Source: Chamaelirium japonicum
Lineage: Eukaryota > Streptophyta > Magnoliopsida > Liliales > Melanthiaceae
Length of the DNA: 64,000 nt
Assembly (NCBI GenBank): GCA_947650365.1
Contig: OX393552.1
Location: 16,516,775 to 16,580,774 of the forward strand
Reading direction: 5' to 3'
Every line of letters starts with the position of its first letter. Position 1 is the first letter of the stretch. This document shows positions 24,919-35,401 of the stretch, piece after piece. A program made the translations under genes and the position numbers. The notes below the pieces were generated by a model that did not search any database, was not told where the DNA came from, and worked only from the letters and a program-made list of their open reading frames with translations.

Positions 24919-27661
24919 ATGGCTTCATCTGGCAGTTCGAAGAAGTCTGGTACTGCTCCCTCGAAGAGAAAGGGGAAGGAAATTGTCGAGGTTCAATCTC
25001 CTCCGAGGGGCCGTGGCAAAGGCAAGGCTGCTCTCGCTGAACTTGGCCAACTGGGCAAGAGGCACCAAGGGGTAGGGTTTGCTTCGGCGCCATCAAGGCC
25101 AGAGTTCATCCCTAAGGTCAAGTTTGTTCTGGGCCCTCTCATGCCCCTGACAGAGGAGACGGAGTACATGTACAATGTAGGTGGTGAGTTCACGGATACG
25201 AAGAGACAGAAATGGCAAGCACTGCTCTCTTTCTTCACAGAAGGGAAGGGGGCACAGCCTTCACTCCCTAGCATCCAGACGGCTTTCGGCATCGACAAGA
25301 AGACCGTCTTCACCAGCTATGCCAGCAACGAGAAGGTCATGGGAACCATCGTGACCATCGGCCAAATGAACTGCGGTCTGCGTTTACCGCTGCCACCCTT
25401 TGCGGCAAGGTTGCTGAATACATCTGGCCTTTGCCCGGGGCAGGTCACAGGAAACGCCTGGCGAATAATCTACGCATTCTGCCGCATGGAATCAGATTTC
25501 CAGGAAGATTTGAGGGCCTGCTACTCCAGTATCCCGGAAGGAGAAGTTGCCAGGATCGAACTTGGATACTTCTTCTTCCACTACAGATGGGCCTACAGAA
25601 GGGACAGCCCGTTCTACAATTTGACTGGAGTATCTCCGCTGCGCCCACTCACCGATACAGTCCCTTCGGACAAGTTGTATACGGATTGGCCAATCTCTGT
25701 ATCTGGCGCCTGGACATCCATGTCAGTGCCCGACACCCCCCGAGACAGCGTGCACGATGCCGTGAAGATGTACAGTGAGGGAGGCATCTTCGCCTGGAAT
25801 TCTGAGAGGGCTGGAGCCATAGACAACTTATTCCTCGAGCTGACTTGTGGAACGAGGTCGTGGAAGCAGTTCTCCAACTGCCCAGTGAGATACGGCAAGG
25901 CCAATCTCCTCCACCGATCAAAGGATAGATATGAGGATAACGAAGTCCTATATTCTGACTATGAAGAGGATCCCCACTCGGGCAAGGTCATTCGAAAGAT
26001 TCGGGCCGAGAAGAAGATCTACACTGCTAGGCGCCGATTGCCCACTTTTGACGAGAAACTGGTGCTCCAAAGAGGCCCAGTGAAGAAGAAACGAAAAACC
26101 CTTATCAAGCAACAGGAGGGTGAAGACCAAGGGAAGAAGATCGAAGAGGAAGAAGAAGGGAAGAAGAATGAAGAAGAAGAGACTGAGAATGCCAGCCACG
26201 ACAACAGTGGCAATGGCGAAGATGAGGACGCCGACGACGAGGATGATCCGTCATCGACTCCTTCTGGTGAAGATATCGAGAATGGGGGTGGTGAGGAAGA
26301 AATTCCTCCCACCCCCACTGTTGGTGTAACAGGAGAAGATTCAATTCCTGTTCCCATTGACAAGGCTAAGGCCCGTCAGATGGAAGGAGTTATGGACGCG
26401 GAAGGCGATGGCCAAAGAGTGGTTCCCGCCTACAAATTTGATGAATTGAAGAGGCCGACGCGCCTGATAATAAAGCTGTCGAGGAGTGGTGGGGTTGGAA
26501 GCAACCCCACACCCCTCGATCAGATTCCCCCCGACGTTCCTCGTATTGAAGGAGCAACAACGAGCGGGGGTGTTAAAGTAAAGCAACCCCCACTCCCCTC
26601 TCGCTCTCTACTTGAGGAGGTGGAAGCAATGGTGGCAGGGCTCAAGCCTGGCGGATTACAAGAGGAAGAGAGAGTCTCTCCTCCGAGGAATGCTTCCCCC
26701 CCTACTCATTTGGAGAGGGGAAGTCGAGTGGGTGATGGGGCTCCTCAACTTCAACCAGCGCCAACTCCTACTCAGGAGAAATCGACCCCTCAGGGTGGCT
26801 CTGATCGCCGGAAGGGCAAAGAGCCGAGGGTCGAAACCTCAGGTAATTGAACTAACTCGCCTTGAATGCCTTGTCTCTGAAGCTCGAAAATAATCTAACA
26901 CTTTGATCTCTTGTTGATTGTAGGTGCACCTGCTGGATTGACTCCGACAATAAGAAGCTTGGGTGACGTTGATATTAACCGCCCCACAGCTGCGATCAGG
27001 AAACTCATCAACCTCCCAGGGGCTACTCTGGATGAAGCTTTTGAGAGACTTGATCTGTTGGTAGGTGCATCTGCTCGATCAATCATCTGAGTTGTATCTT
27101 TATAATAATTCTAACTCTTTTGTTCTTTTGCAGAACTCAGCGGTTATGAATGTCGCGACCAAGCTCTCCATGAGGGCGGGAGCAAAAGAAGCTGTAGCTG
27201 AAATAAATCACTTGACCGCGGAGAGAGATGAGCTGAGAGAGCTCCTGACTTCGAAGAAAGCCTCTCTCAAAACCAAGATTGAGGAACTTTGCAAGGGGAA
27301 GCTGGAGATCAAGGGGCTGTAGAATCGTTGCGAGGCACAGAGTCACGAGCTCGAATCCTTGAAGACTCGACGCTCCAAGGTTGAGGAAGTGTCCTGTGGT
27401 CGCACCAGCGAGATTCAAGAGCTGAAGCAACAACTTGCTACCCAGCACGCTGTCTTCACTGCCAGAGAAGAGACTTCGAAGAAGGCATTGGAGCACGTGT
27501 TGTCTGAGTGCAAGGTTTACAAGGAGACAGCAGAGAAGGCGGCAGAAGCGCTCAGGGCCCATGTTTCCAGTGTCCGATCCTCCAAGGCATCAGTGGCGAG
27601 TAAAGCTCGTCCTGGATCTGAAGGGGAGAAGTCGCATGCGAAGAGCGTGGCCAAGCCCTGA
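24919..27661 (+). CDS. Antisense gene-like ORF of Tat copy A (gypsy-type transposon domain plus coiled coil)
   Basis: Antisense to the gag-pol of its own element. The main frame from Met 24919 (MASSGSSKKSG) to 26850 has a basic N-terminus, a folded region of about 350 residues (LRLPLPPFAARLL, then PGQVTGNAWRIIYAFCRM, then ELGYFFFHYRW) and a long acidic Glu/Asp/Lys tail. The NAW..I.AF motif recalls the Pfam 'putative gypsy type transposon' domain; that is recognition by eye. Two further segments (about 26923-27060 and 27134-27661, the latter a Glu/Lys-rich coiled coil) are set apart by short intervals bounded by GT and AG, in the same places in copy B, so the gene may be spliced. It converges on pol. 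Antisense ORFs between pol and 3' LTR are known in Tat elements such as maize Grande. Function unknown. Treat as part of the element; copy A looks slightly damaged. Confidence 0.72.
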
Positions 27662-27885
27662 GACTTTTCTTCTTCTTCGTTGTTGTACTTGTAAATTTTT
27701 GAAATGTAACAGCTCCTTGTATCTGACATATTTTGATAATAAAAGATCTTCTTGGTGTTTGAAAATTGAATGTCTCTTGAATTGAATGCCTTTGACTATC
27801 ATGATCTCAATAGCATTAGAATAGATACAATCTTTTGAATGTAACTTTGAAAATTGGACTTGAATTCGTATAACACTTGAATGTG

Positions 27886-28110
27886 AGGGGTTGAGTCGCA
27901 ACTCAAGCACCCAAACCTGTTAAACGATGTAGAAATTGATTGAAATTGAATATTGAAATTTGAAAGTCAGTTTAACATTTGCCAGTAAGGGGTTGAGTCG
28001 CAACTCTAACACCCAAACTTGTTAAGACTTGATAACTTGAATGCGGTCAGTTTTTAACATTTGCTAGTAAGGGGTTGAGTCGCAACTCTAACTCCCAAAC
28101 TTGTTAAAAG
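27886..28110. repeat. Three hairpin repeats between convergent frames (copy A)
   Basis: GGGGTTGAGTCGCAACTC occurs three times (near 27888, 27990 and 28073), each with the stem TTGAGT-cgca-ACTCAA or a variant of it and followed by ACCCAAAC(C/T)TGTTAA. The block lies between the end of the antisense gene and the end of pol, which point toward each other. It could be a shared 3'-end signal for both transcripts; that is inference. Confidence 0.6.
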
Positions 28111-28226
28111 ACCTGGTAACTTGAATATGGATAACTCGAAACTGCTTCAGAACTTGAATTGAAAAATTGAACAGTTGCATATTTGAACACTTTGAAAGAG
28201 AACTTTATTCATCACAAAAATTTCCA

Positions 28227-31200
28227 TCATGGGTAGAACATCTTAAGGTGTCTAGAATTCCAAGCTCGAGGCAATCTATCTCCTTCTGGTGTGATCAGTC
28301 TGTAAGAACCTTTGCTTCCTACTGATTCAATGATATATGGACCTTCCCAGTTGGGAGCAAGCTTTCCACTGCTGTGCTCTTTGGTATTGTAGAAAACTGC
28401 TCTGAGAACTAAACTACCCACTGGGAACTGTCTCTTATGGACTTTCTTGTCATAGGCTCTTTTGATCTTCTGTTGATACTTGGCTACACGAAGAGAAGCT
28501 TGATCTCGTAGTTCTTCAGAGAAGTCTAGATCATTGATCCGAAGTTCTTCATTGACTCCTTCTTCAACAGCTTTGGTCTTCAAAGTACTTGATATATTTT
28601 CTGTTGGGAGTATTGCTTCCGATCCATATGTTAGACGAAAGGGTGAGAACCCTGTGGATCTTCTCGGAGTTGTGCGATACCCCCAAAGAACTTCAGGTAG
28701 GACTTGCTCCCACAATCCTTTCTTGTCGTTGAGTTTCTTCTTGAGTATATCAAGTATAGCTCTGTTTGAGGCTTCAGCTTGACCATTGCATTGAGAATAT
28801 CTTGGAGTTGAATAGAATAGCTTGATACCGTTGTTCAGACAGAACTCTCGGAATTTGTCTGAGTCAAATTGAGCTCCATTGTCAGCAACAAGAACTTGAG
28901 GTGTGCCAAACCTTGAGAAGATGTTGTGCCGAATGAATTTGATCACTTCGTCGTCAGTCTCTCGAAAGAGGGGCACAGCTTCAACCCATTTGGTGAAGTA
29001 ATCAGTAGCCAGCAGTAGATATTTCTTCTTGCTTGGAGTTGGAGGGAAAGGACCCAAGAAATCTAACCCCCATTGATGGAAAGGCCAGGGGCTTGATAAT
29101 TGATGAAGTTCATCTGCAGGGAGATGGATAGCTCGAGCGTGTCGTTGGCAAGGCTCGCATCTTTGAACGACTTGTTGAGCATCCCTTGCCATTGTTGGCC
29201 AGTAGTACCCTTGTAGCTTCGTCTTGGCTTCAAGAGATCTTCCCCCCGAATGATTTCCACAAGCTCCAGAGTGGATATCAATCAGGATTGACTGTGCTTG
29301 CTCTGGACCAAGGCACTTGAGCAACATCCCGTTGTGAGATTTGAAGTACAGATCTTCTCCTTGAATAGTGTAGCATGGGAGCTTCCTTTGAAGTCTTCGG
29401 GCTTGATTTGGATCTTCTGGCATTTTGCCATGTTTGAAGAAGTCAAGAATTGGTCGTCTCCAATCTTCAAGCTGATCTCCACCCCCAGATCCTTTTGTAG
29501 TAGTAAGGATCTGTTGATCGGGGATGGTCTTGGGCATTTCTTGATAATTGATCTGTACTTGCCTTCCTCCAAGCGAGTCTCCCAGAACTGAGGCAGCATT
29601 AGCTAAGGCATCTGCTTCTCGGTTTTCTGCTCTTGGAATTTGAACGAACTCAATTGTAGTAAAACGTTGTTGAAGACGTCGTACTAAAGCTAAGTAGAGT
29701 TGCATTCTTTCTTCACGAGCTGTGTACTCTCCATTGATTTGCCTTATGATCAACTGGGAGTCGCTGTAGATGATGATTCGATCTACCCCCAGGGATTCTG
29801 CCATTTCGAGTCCGGAAATGAGTGCTTCGTATTCAGCTTCGTTGTTGGTGGCATTAAATCCAAGGAGAGTGGCCTTCTGGAGATGATCAAGTTCGGGGGA
29901 TATTAAGACTATCCCAGTTCCCGAACTGATCGAACTTGATGCTCCATCAGTATAAAGCTTCCAAGGAGGAGTTGCAGCAATAACTTCAAGACTTGGATCA
30001 ATTTTTGTTGCAAGATTGATCGGAGGATTATCCTCATCTTCCAAGCGCATGTCGACATCTTCTTCCCAAATGATGGGGTCTTCAACTGGAAAGTCAGCTA
30101 GAAAATCAGCAATTGCTTGACCTTTGATAGAAGTGTGAGATTCGAATTGAATCCCCAGAGCACTCATTTCGATCACCCATTTGGTCATTCGACCAGCTCG
30201 ACCAGCTTTGTCAATGATATCTTTGAGCGAGTGTTCTGAAATGACAGTGATCTGGTGAGAGACGAAATATGGTTGGAGACGACGCGATGCAGTGAGCAAG
30301 GCCAGGATGACTTTCTCAGTTTTCGAATAGCGAGTTTCAGCCGGAAGAAGAGTGTGGCTGATGTAGTAGACTGGATGTTCGACGCCTTCTCTTCTACTGA
30401 CTAAGACCGCGCTGATTGCTTGATCGGTCACGGCCAGATAGAGCCACAAGTCTTCTTTTGGTAATGGAGCAGTCAGGATGGGAGCTTGCACCAGATATTT
30501 CTTGATGCTTTGAAATGCCTCTTCACATATTGGACTCCAGCCGGATGTATCCGCCTTTCGTAGTTTGTCGAAGAGGGGTTTGCATTTGTCGGAAGATTTT
30601 GAAATGAATCGATTGAGTGCTGCTAACCTTCCAGTGAGGCGTTGAACTTCTTTTCGATTTGTAGGTGAAGGCATATTGATGATGGCTCGAATTTGATCAG
30701 GATTGGCTTCAATACCCCTCCTAGTCACAAGATGACCCAGGAATTTGCCAGATTGAACTCCGAAAGCGCACTTGGCTGGATTGAGCTTCATTCAATACTT
30801 TCGAAGGACTTGGAAGGTTTCAGCCAGATCAGATAGATGTTTACTCCGAACGGAACTCTTGGTGAGGAGATCATCGACATATACTTCGACGTTGCGACCA
30901 ATCTGATCTTCGAACATTTTGGTGACTAGCCTTTGATAGGTGGAACCAGCATTTTTGAGGCCGAATGGCATGACATTGTAGCAATAAAGGCCTCGGCTAG
31001 TCACAAAACATGTCTTCTCTTGATCATCAGCGTGGAGCGGAATTTGATTATATCCAGAATACCCATCCATGAAAGACAATAGCTCGTGGCCAGCAGTGGC
31101 GTCGACGAGTCTATCTATCCTTGGCATGGGAAAAGGATCTTTGGGGCAAGCCTTGTTGAGATTGGTAAAGTCGATGCAGACTCTGACTTTCCCATTCTTC

Positions 31201-31454
31201 TTTGGTACAGCCACTATATTAGAGATCCAAGTTGGATACTCTACTTCTCGGATGAATCCGGCTGCGAGTAGCTTGGTAATTTCTTCTTGAACAGCAACTT
31301 GCAGCTCTGGTCGAATGGTGCGAGGCTTTTGCTTGACAGGCTTTACCTCTTCTTTGATCGCAAGTCGGTGACAAGCGTCATCTGGATTGATACCAGGCAT
31401 GTCTTCGAAACACCAAGCAAAGACGTCGATATTGGACTGGAGGAAGGATACCAT
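28227..31454 (-). CDS. Pol of Tat copy A (RT, RNase H, second RNase H, integrase)
   Basis: Fossil retroelement pol on the minus strand. RT: VPKKNGKVRVCIDFTNLNKA and the catalytic YVDDLL box. RNase H follows in the usual place (VTDQAISAVLV). A second, archaeal-type RNase H (KLYTDGASSS, then NNEAEYEALISGLEMAESLG, then YSDSQLI) marks the Tat lineage. Integrase has the H-H-C-C zinc site (ending RCEPCQRHA), DFLGPFP, VLVADNGAQFDSDKF and the final acidic residue in GQAEASNRA. No chromodomain. It is close to whole, with about one break. RT to integrase order is Ty3/Gypsy. Confidence 0.93.
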
Positions 31455-31607
31455 GTCTTGCGCTTCTGCGTCGCTAAGACCGGTACCAATAAATGTTTGT
31501 CGAGGGAGATCTCTGCTGCCTATGTTGATCGGGATGATTTCTTCAATTGAAGGTGATGCTTCCCATTCGATTGGTGGAGGTTCGGTCAGCGGAATCTCCT
31601 TTGATTG

Positions 31608-34076
31608 CTATTTGGAAGAGGGACCAGCTTCATCTCGTGGCCGCTTTAGAGGAGCAATGTTAATCTTTCGATCTGTCTTTGCCGCAGCAGCTTCACAAGA
31701 CCTTCCAGCTTGCTGATCGCCTCGCATGCAGACAATGCCTTCTCCAGTTGCAAACTTGAGCAGTTGATGGTAAGAGGAGGAGATGGCATTGATCTGATGG
31801 AGGAATGGTCGCCCAAGAATGGCGTTGTAGCTAGACATTCCTTCGACGATTGCAAACCTCACCGAGACTCGAGTCTCTCGGCTGAGGTCGATGGTAAATC
31901 TGGATTCGCCCACTGTGATGCTTTGTTCACCATTGAAGCCGGTGATCACAGTCGGGACGACGTCGAGGCTTTGATACTTATGTCCCAGACGTTTGAAACA
32001 GTCTGAGAACATTATGTCGATGGAGCTTCCGGTGTCGATGAGGATCCGGTTGACAGTGCTGCCGTCGATAATGAGTTTCAAGACCAGGGGGTCTCGATGT
32101 GGAGTATGGACTCCTTGAAGATCAGTGTCGTTGAAGACTATGGATGGCCAAGCAAGACCTTCGATGGGCTTCTCGATCCAGGTATCCTCTTTGCTCGCAG
32201 TAGAACGAACGTGGAAGATGCGTCGAACTTGGCGATCCACCTCTTTCCCAGTCAGACTTTGATTGTGCAATGTTCCATGAATACCAAAAACATTGGCATT
32301 CACAGAGATAGTTTGCCGGTTAGAGGAGATTTGATGTATCCAACACACTTCTTTCCCCTTTGCAGAGGTCCGATGTTGATTGTGTCCGCCTCTAACGAAC
32401 TCTTGAAGATGGCCTTCTCGCAATAGGTCTTCAAGATGGAATTTCAGCCGAAAACACCGATCGGTGGAATGGCCATGACTTCGATGGAAGTCGCAGTAGA
32501 CTGTCTTGTCTGCTGTGAATTTGGAATTCGGCTGAAGAGGATTAGGCCTCCGAACGAACTCTTCATGTTGAATGCGGTCGAGTATCTGTTCGACCGGCAT
32601 ATTCCACTCGGTGAAAGTGGTCTTCGTTGGAGATCGACGTCCATCATTCTTTGATCTTTTGTTGGCCGGAGGGGCTGCTGCTTCAGCGTTGTGAGTCTTT
32701 GCAGCATACTTAGGAGCTTCTCTTTCAGCAGGCCTTCTCTTAGTTTCTCGCCCTTTCCGAGCGACTTGATCGTCTTCCACCTCAATCTCTCTTTGAATTC
32801 GGTCAAACATTGCTCCCAGAGAAGGAGGGGGATTGCGGATGAAGTCATTGTAGATGTGTAGATCGAAGCGGAGAGCGTTCTGGAAAGCCAACATGATGGC
32901 TTCATCATCCAGATGTCTTCCAGAGAGAGCAGCATGCTCGTTGCGAAACCTCCTCGTGAAGCTGCGAAGAGTCTCGTCTGCACCCATCCTCAGTCGGTAG
33001 AGAGAGTCGAGTTTCTTTTCTGGCTTTAGATTGAGTTGATAGTGCTGCACAAAGAGGTTAGCCAAAACACCGAATTGGGTGATGGACCCAGCTCGGAGAT
33101 TGTGATACCAGTCGAGCGAAGGCTCATCGAGACTTCCCGCGAAGGTGCGGCAGAGCACGTTGTTTTCCTCTTCGTGTGGTGTTAGAGCTTGCTTGAAAGC
33201 AAGTATATGGAGGCTTGGATCTCCTCTAATACAGTTGAATTTGGGGAGGATAGGAGTTCTCCATCCTCTTGGAAAGGTGGTCTCGAAGAGACTTCGATGT
33301 AGTGGCCCGGCAGAGGAGTAACCGTCCCTACGACCATGTCCTCGACCTAGAGGTGGGTCAAGAGGCAAGATCGCAAGGTCTTGCTCTGGCATTGAAGTGT
33401 TTGCCGGTCGAAGTCGGTGTCGAAGGTCCGATCCAAGTCCACGTTGGAGTGGAATGGAAGGGGAGACTCTACTCTTTGAAGGAGCGCCTTTCATTTGGTG
33501 CTTCCTTGGCATGTTGAGCTTCGATGGTGCTCTTTTGTCGCAGTTACGACCAGATGAGGATTGGGAGGACTCGTCTTCAAGACGATCCCAGACACTCTGC
33601 TTCCAAGGAGCAGCAGAGGGAGTTGGGTCGCGTCGAATCCTCTCGAGAGCATCAGTGCCCATTGACCTCCGTTGTTCGGAGTGAATTGAATGTCGAGGAG
33701 GATCAACCCTCTCACTTGCGGAGGGGATCGGAATAGCAATTCCAGCTTCGGAAGCTGCCTTCTTCAGAGCATCCCTCTCAGCAGTGAGGGTGGCGTTTTG
33801 CTTCGCCAATTGGAGTAGTTGGAAATCGATTGCAGAGATCTGGTAAGTCGATGGAGGATCTTCAGCAGGAGCAAGGACAGTCTGCCCAATTGATTGATGA
33901 GGATGAGGGGCGATCGGTCGATCGACTGATCTCCCGCTTCCTGAATGAACCCCCATCTCGGGGACAGCAAGGGGCTGCCCGAAATTGAGCCTTTGACTCA
34001 TTGAACGAGTCTCAGGACGAGGTTGATGTTGAGTGTTACTTCCTTCTGGTTGACCCTGGTGTTTGGTTCTCGCCAT
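31608..34076 (-). CDS. Gag-protease of Tat copy A
   Basis: A frame of about 820 residues from MARTKHQGQPEGSN. The N-terminal part is polar and low in complexity. The capsid region (FKQALTPHEEENNVLCRTFA, then LDWYHNLRAGSITQF, then SFTRRFRNEHAALSGRHLDD) is Retrotrans_gag. A zinc-binding stretch (YCDFHRSHGHSTDRCFRLK) follows, then an aspartic protease with ILIDTGSSIDIMF and AILGRPFLH. It is an intact-looking frame of a Tat element, directly upstream of pol in the element's direction. Confidence 0.93.
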   Translation of the reverse strand: MARTKHQGQPEGSNTQHQPRPETRSMSQRLNFGQPLAVPEMGVHSGSGRSVDRPIAPHPHQSIGQTVLAPAEDPPSTYQISAIDFQLLQLAKQNATLTAERDALKKAASEAGIAIPIPSASERVDPPRHSIHSEQRRSMGTDALERIRRDPTPSAAPWKQSVWDRLEDESSQSSSGRNCDKRAPSKLNMPRKHQMKGAPSKSRVSPSIPLQRGLGSDLRHRLRPANTSMPEQDLAILPLDPPLGRGHGRRDGYSSAGPLHRSLFETTFPRGWRTPILPKFNCIRGDPSLHILAFKQALTPHEEENNVLCRTFAGSLDEPSLDWYHNLRAGSITQFGVLANLFVQHYQLNLKPEKKLDSLYRLRMGADETLRSFTRRFRNEHAALSGRHLDDEAIMLAFQNALRFDLHIYNDFIRNPPPSLGAMFDRIQREIEVEDDQVARKGRETKRRPAEREAPKYAAKTHNAEAAAPPANKRSKNDGRRSPTKTTFTEWNMPVEQILDRIQHEEFVRRPNPLQPNSKFTADKTVYCDFHRSHGHSTDRCFRLKFHLEDLLREGHLQEFVRGGHNQHRTSAKGKEVCWIHQISSNRQTISVNANVFGIHGTLHNQSLTGKEVDRQVRRIFHVRSTASKEDTWIEKPIEGLAWPSIVFNDTDLQGVHTPHRDPLVLKLIIDGSTVNRILIDTGSSIDIMFSDCFKRLGHKYQSLDVVPTVITGFNGEQSITVGESRFTIDLSRETRVSVRFAIVEGMSSYNAILGRPFLHQINAISSSYHQLLKFATGEGIVCMRGDQQAGRSCEAAAAKTDRKINIAPLKRPRDEAGPSSK

Positions 34077-34202
34077 TCAGAGTGCGAAGGGTACAACGAG
34101 ATTGCCAACGTCCGATCAGTTGTCTGATCAACCGAGGGGGCGAGGAAGTTTGGCTATTGATCTGGTAGTCGAAGTAGAGAGGACACGGCTTCTCGCTCGG
34201 AT

Positions 34203-34221
34203 CCCACAGACGGCGCCAAAC
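34203..34221 (-). other. Primer-binding site region of Tat copy A
   Basis: Next to the LTR end at 34222 the minus strand reads GTTTGGCGCCGTCTGTGGG. The TTTGGCGCCGT core is the primer site usual in Tat/Athila elements. The same sequence follows the 5' LTR of copy B at 35257. Confidence 0.8.
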
Positions 34222-34536
34222 TGTGGGGGAAAATCTTCGTGCCGACCCGAAGATTCTCGCAGCACCAGTCAATTGAAGTCGAAGTTGATGTCGAAGATCG
34301 TTGATCGATCTGTTGATTGAAGTCGAAGCCTTTTGATATGCAAACAGAGGAATGCAATCAGAGAAATTGTGACACGAGATGTGATCTCGGAGTTCAGCCG
34401 AAGCCTACGTCTCCGTGCTATAGGGAGCAACCCGAATTCACTAACACTTCTGTTGAAGTGACCTCGACAGGCCGAGTGTCACTGGAGATCTTCTAATCCC
34501 TTCGAAAGAGAAAAGAAGATCAACGAGAGATGGTAG
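34222..34536 (-). repeat. Left piece of the split 5' LTR of Tat copy A
   Basis: 315 bp matching 22418-22732 with about one difference. It stops at GGTAG (34532-34536), the target duplication of copy B, and resumes at 47114. The two pieces add up to 805 bp, the same as the 3' LTR. Confidence 0.95.
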
Positions 34537-35256
34537 TGTGGGTGCAAATTTTGGCATGTATCCACCACGGGACCCATTTGCCCTGCCTGGTGGGCCCACG
34601 AGGACTACCACGGGACCCACCTGCCCTGCCTGGTGGGCCCACGAGGACTACCACGGGACCCACCGGCCCTGCCTGGTGGGCCCACGAGGACTACCACGGG
34701 ACCCACCGGCCCTGCCTGGTGGGCCCACGAGGACTACCACAGGATCCACCGGTCCTGCCTGGAGGATCCCCAGATACGGCAGCAGAAACCGCCATTTACC
34801 TCGGAATTCCCCAACAGAGAATCCTATAAATAGCAGTGCCTTCGAATGTAAAAGGATCGAAAATCTAAAAATCCTGAATTCTGATTTCCACTCTGAGATC
34901 TGACTTTCAGAACCAGAGCTCTGGGATTTTCTAACTCCGATCTACCATCTCTCGTTGATCTTCTTTTCTCTTTCGAAGGGATCAGAAGATCTCCAGTGAC
35001 ACTCGGCCTGTCGAGGTCACTTCAACAGAAGTGTTAGTGAATTCGGGTTGCTCCCTATAGCACGGAGACGTAGGCTTCGGCTGAACTCCGAGATCACATC
35101 TCGTGTCACAATTTCTCTGATTGCATTCCTCTGTTTGCATATCAAAAGGCTTCTACTTCAATCAACAGATCGATCAACGATCTTCGACATCAACTTCGAC
35201 TTCAATTGACTGGTGCTGCGAGAATCTTCGGGTCGGCACGAAGATTTTCCCCCACA
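34537..35256 (+). repeat. 5' LTR of Tat copy B
   Basis: 720 bp, TGTGGGTGC...CCCCCACA, with five 43-bp units (34568-34760) and CCTATAAATAGC near 34824. The primer site TTTGGCGCCGT starts two bases after it. Confidence 0.95.
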
Positions 35257-35401
35257 GTTTGGCGCCGTCTGTGGGATCCGAGCGAGAAGCCGTGTCCTCT
35301 CTACTTCGACTACCAGATCAATAGCCAAACTTCCTCGCCCCCTCGGTTGATCAGACAACTGATCGGACGTCAGCAATCTCGTTGTACCCTTCGCACTCTG
35401 A

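Noticed and set aside
25948-26363. Ser-rich and Leu/Phe-rich minus-strand frames
   Set aside because: Complement of the acidic tail of the antisense Tat ORF; the same shadows occur at 43146-43555.
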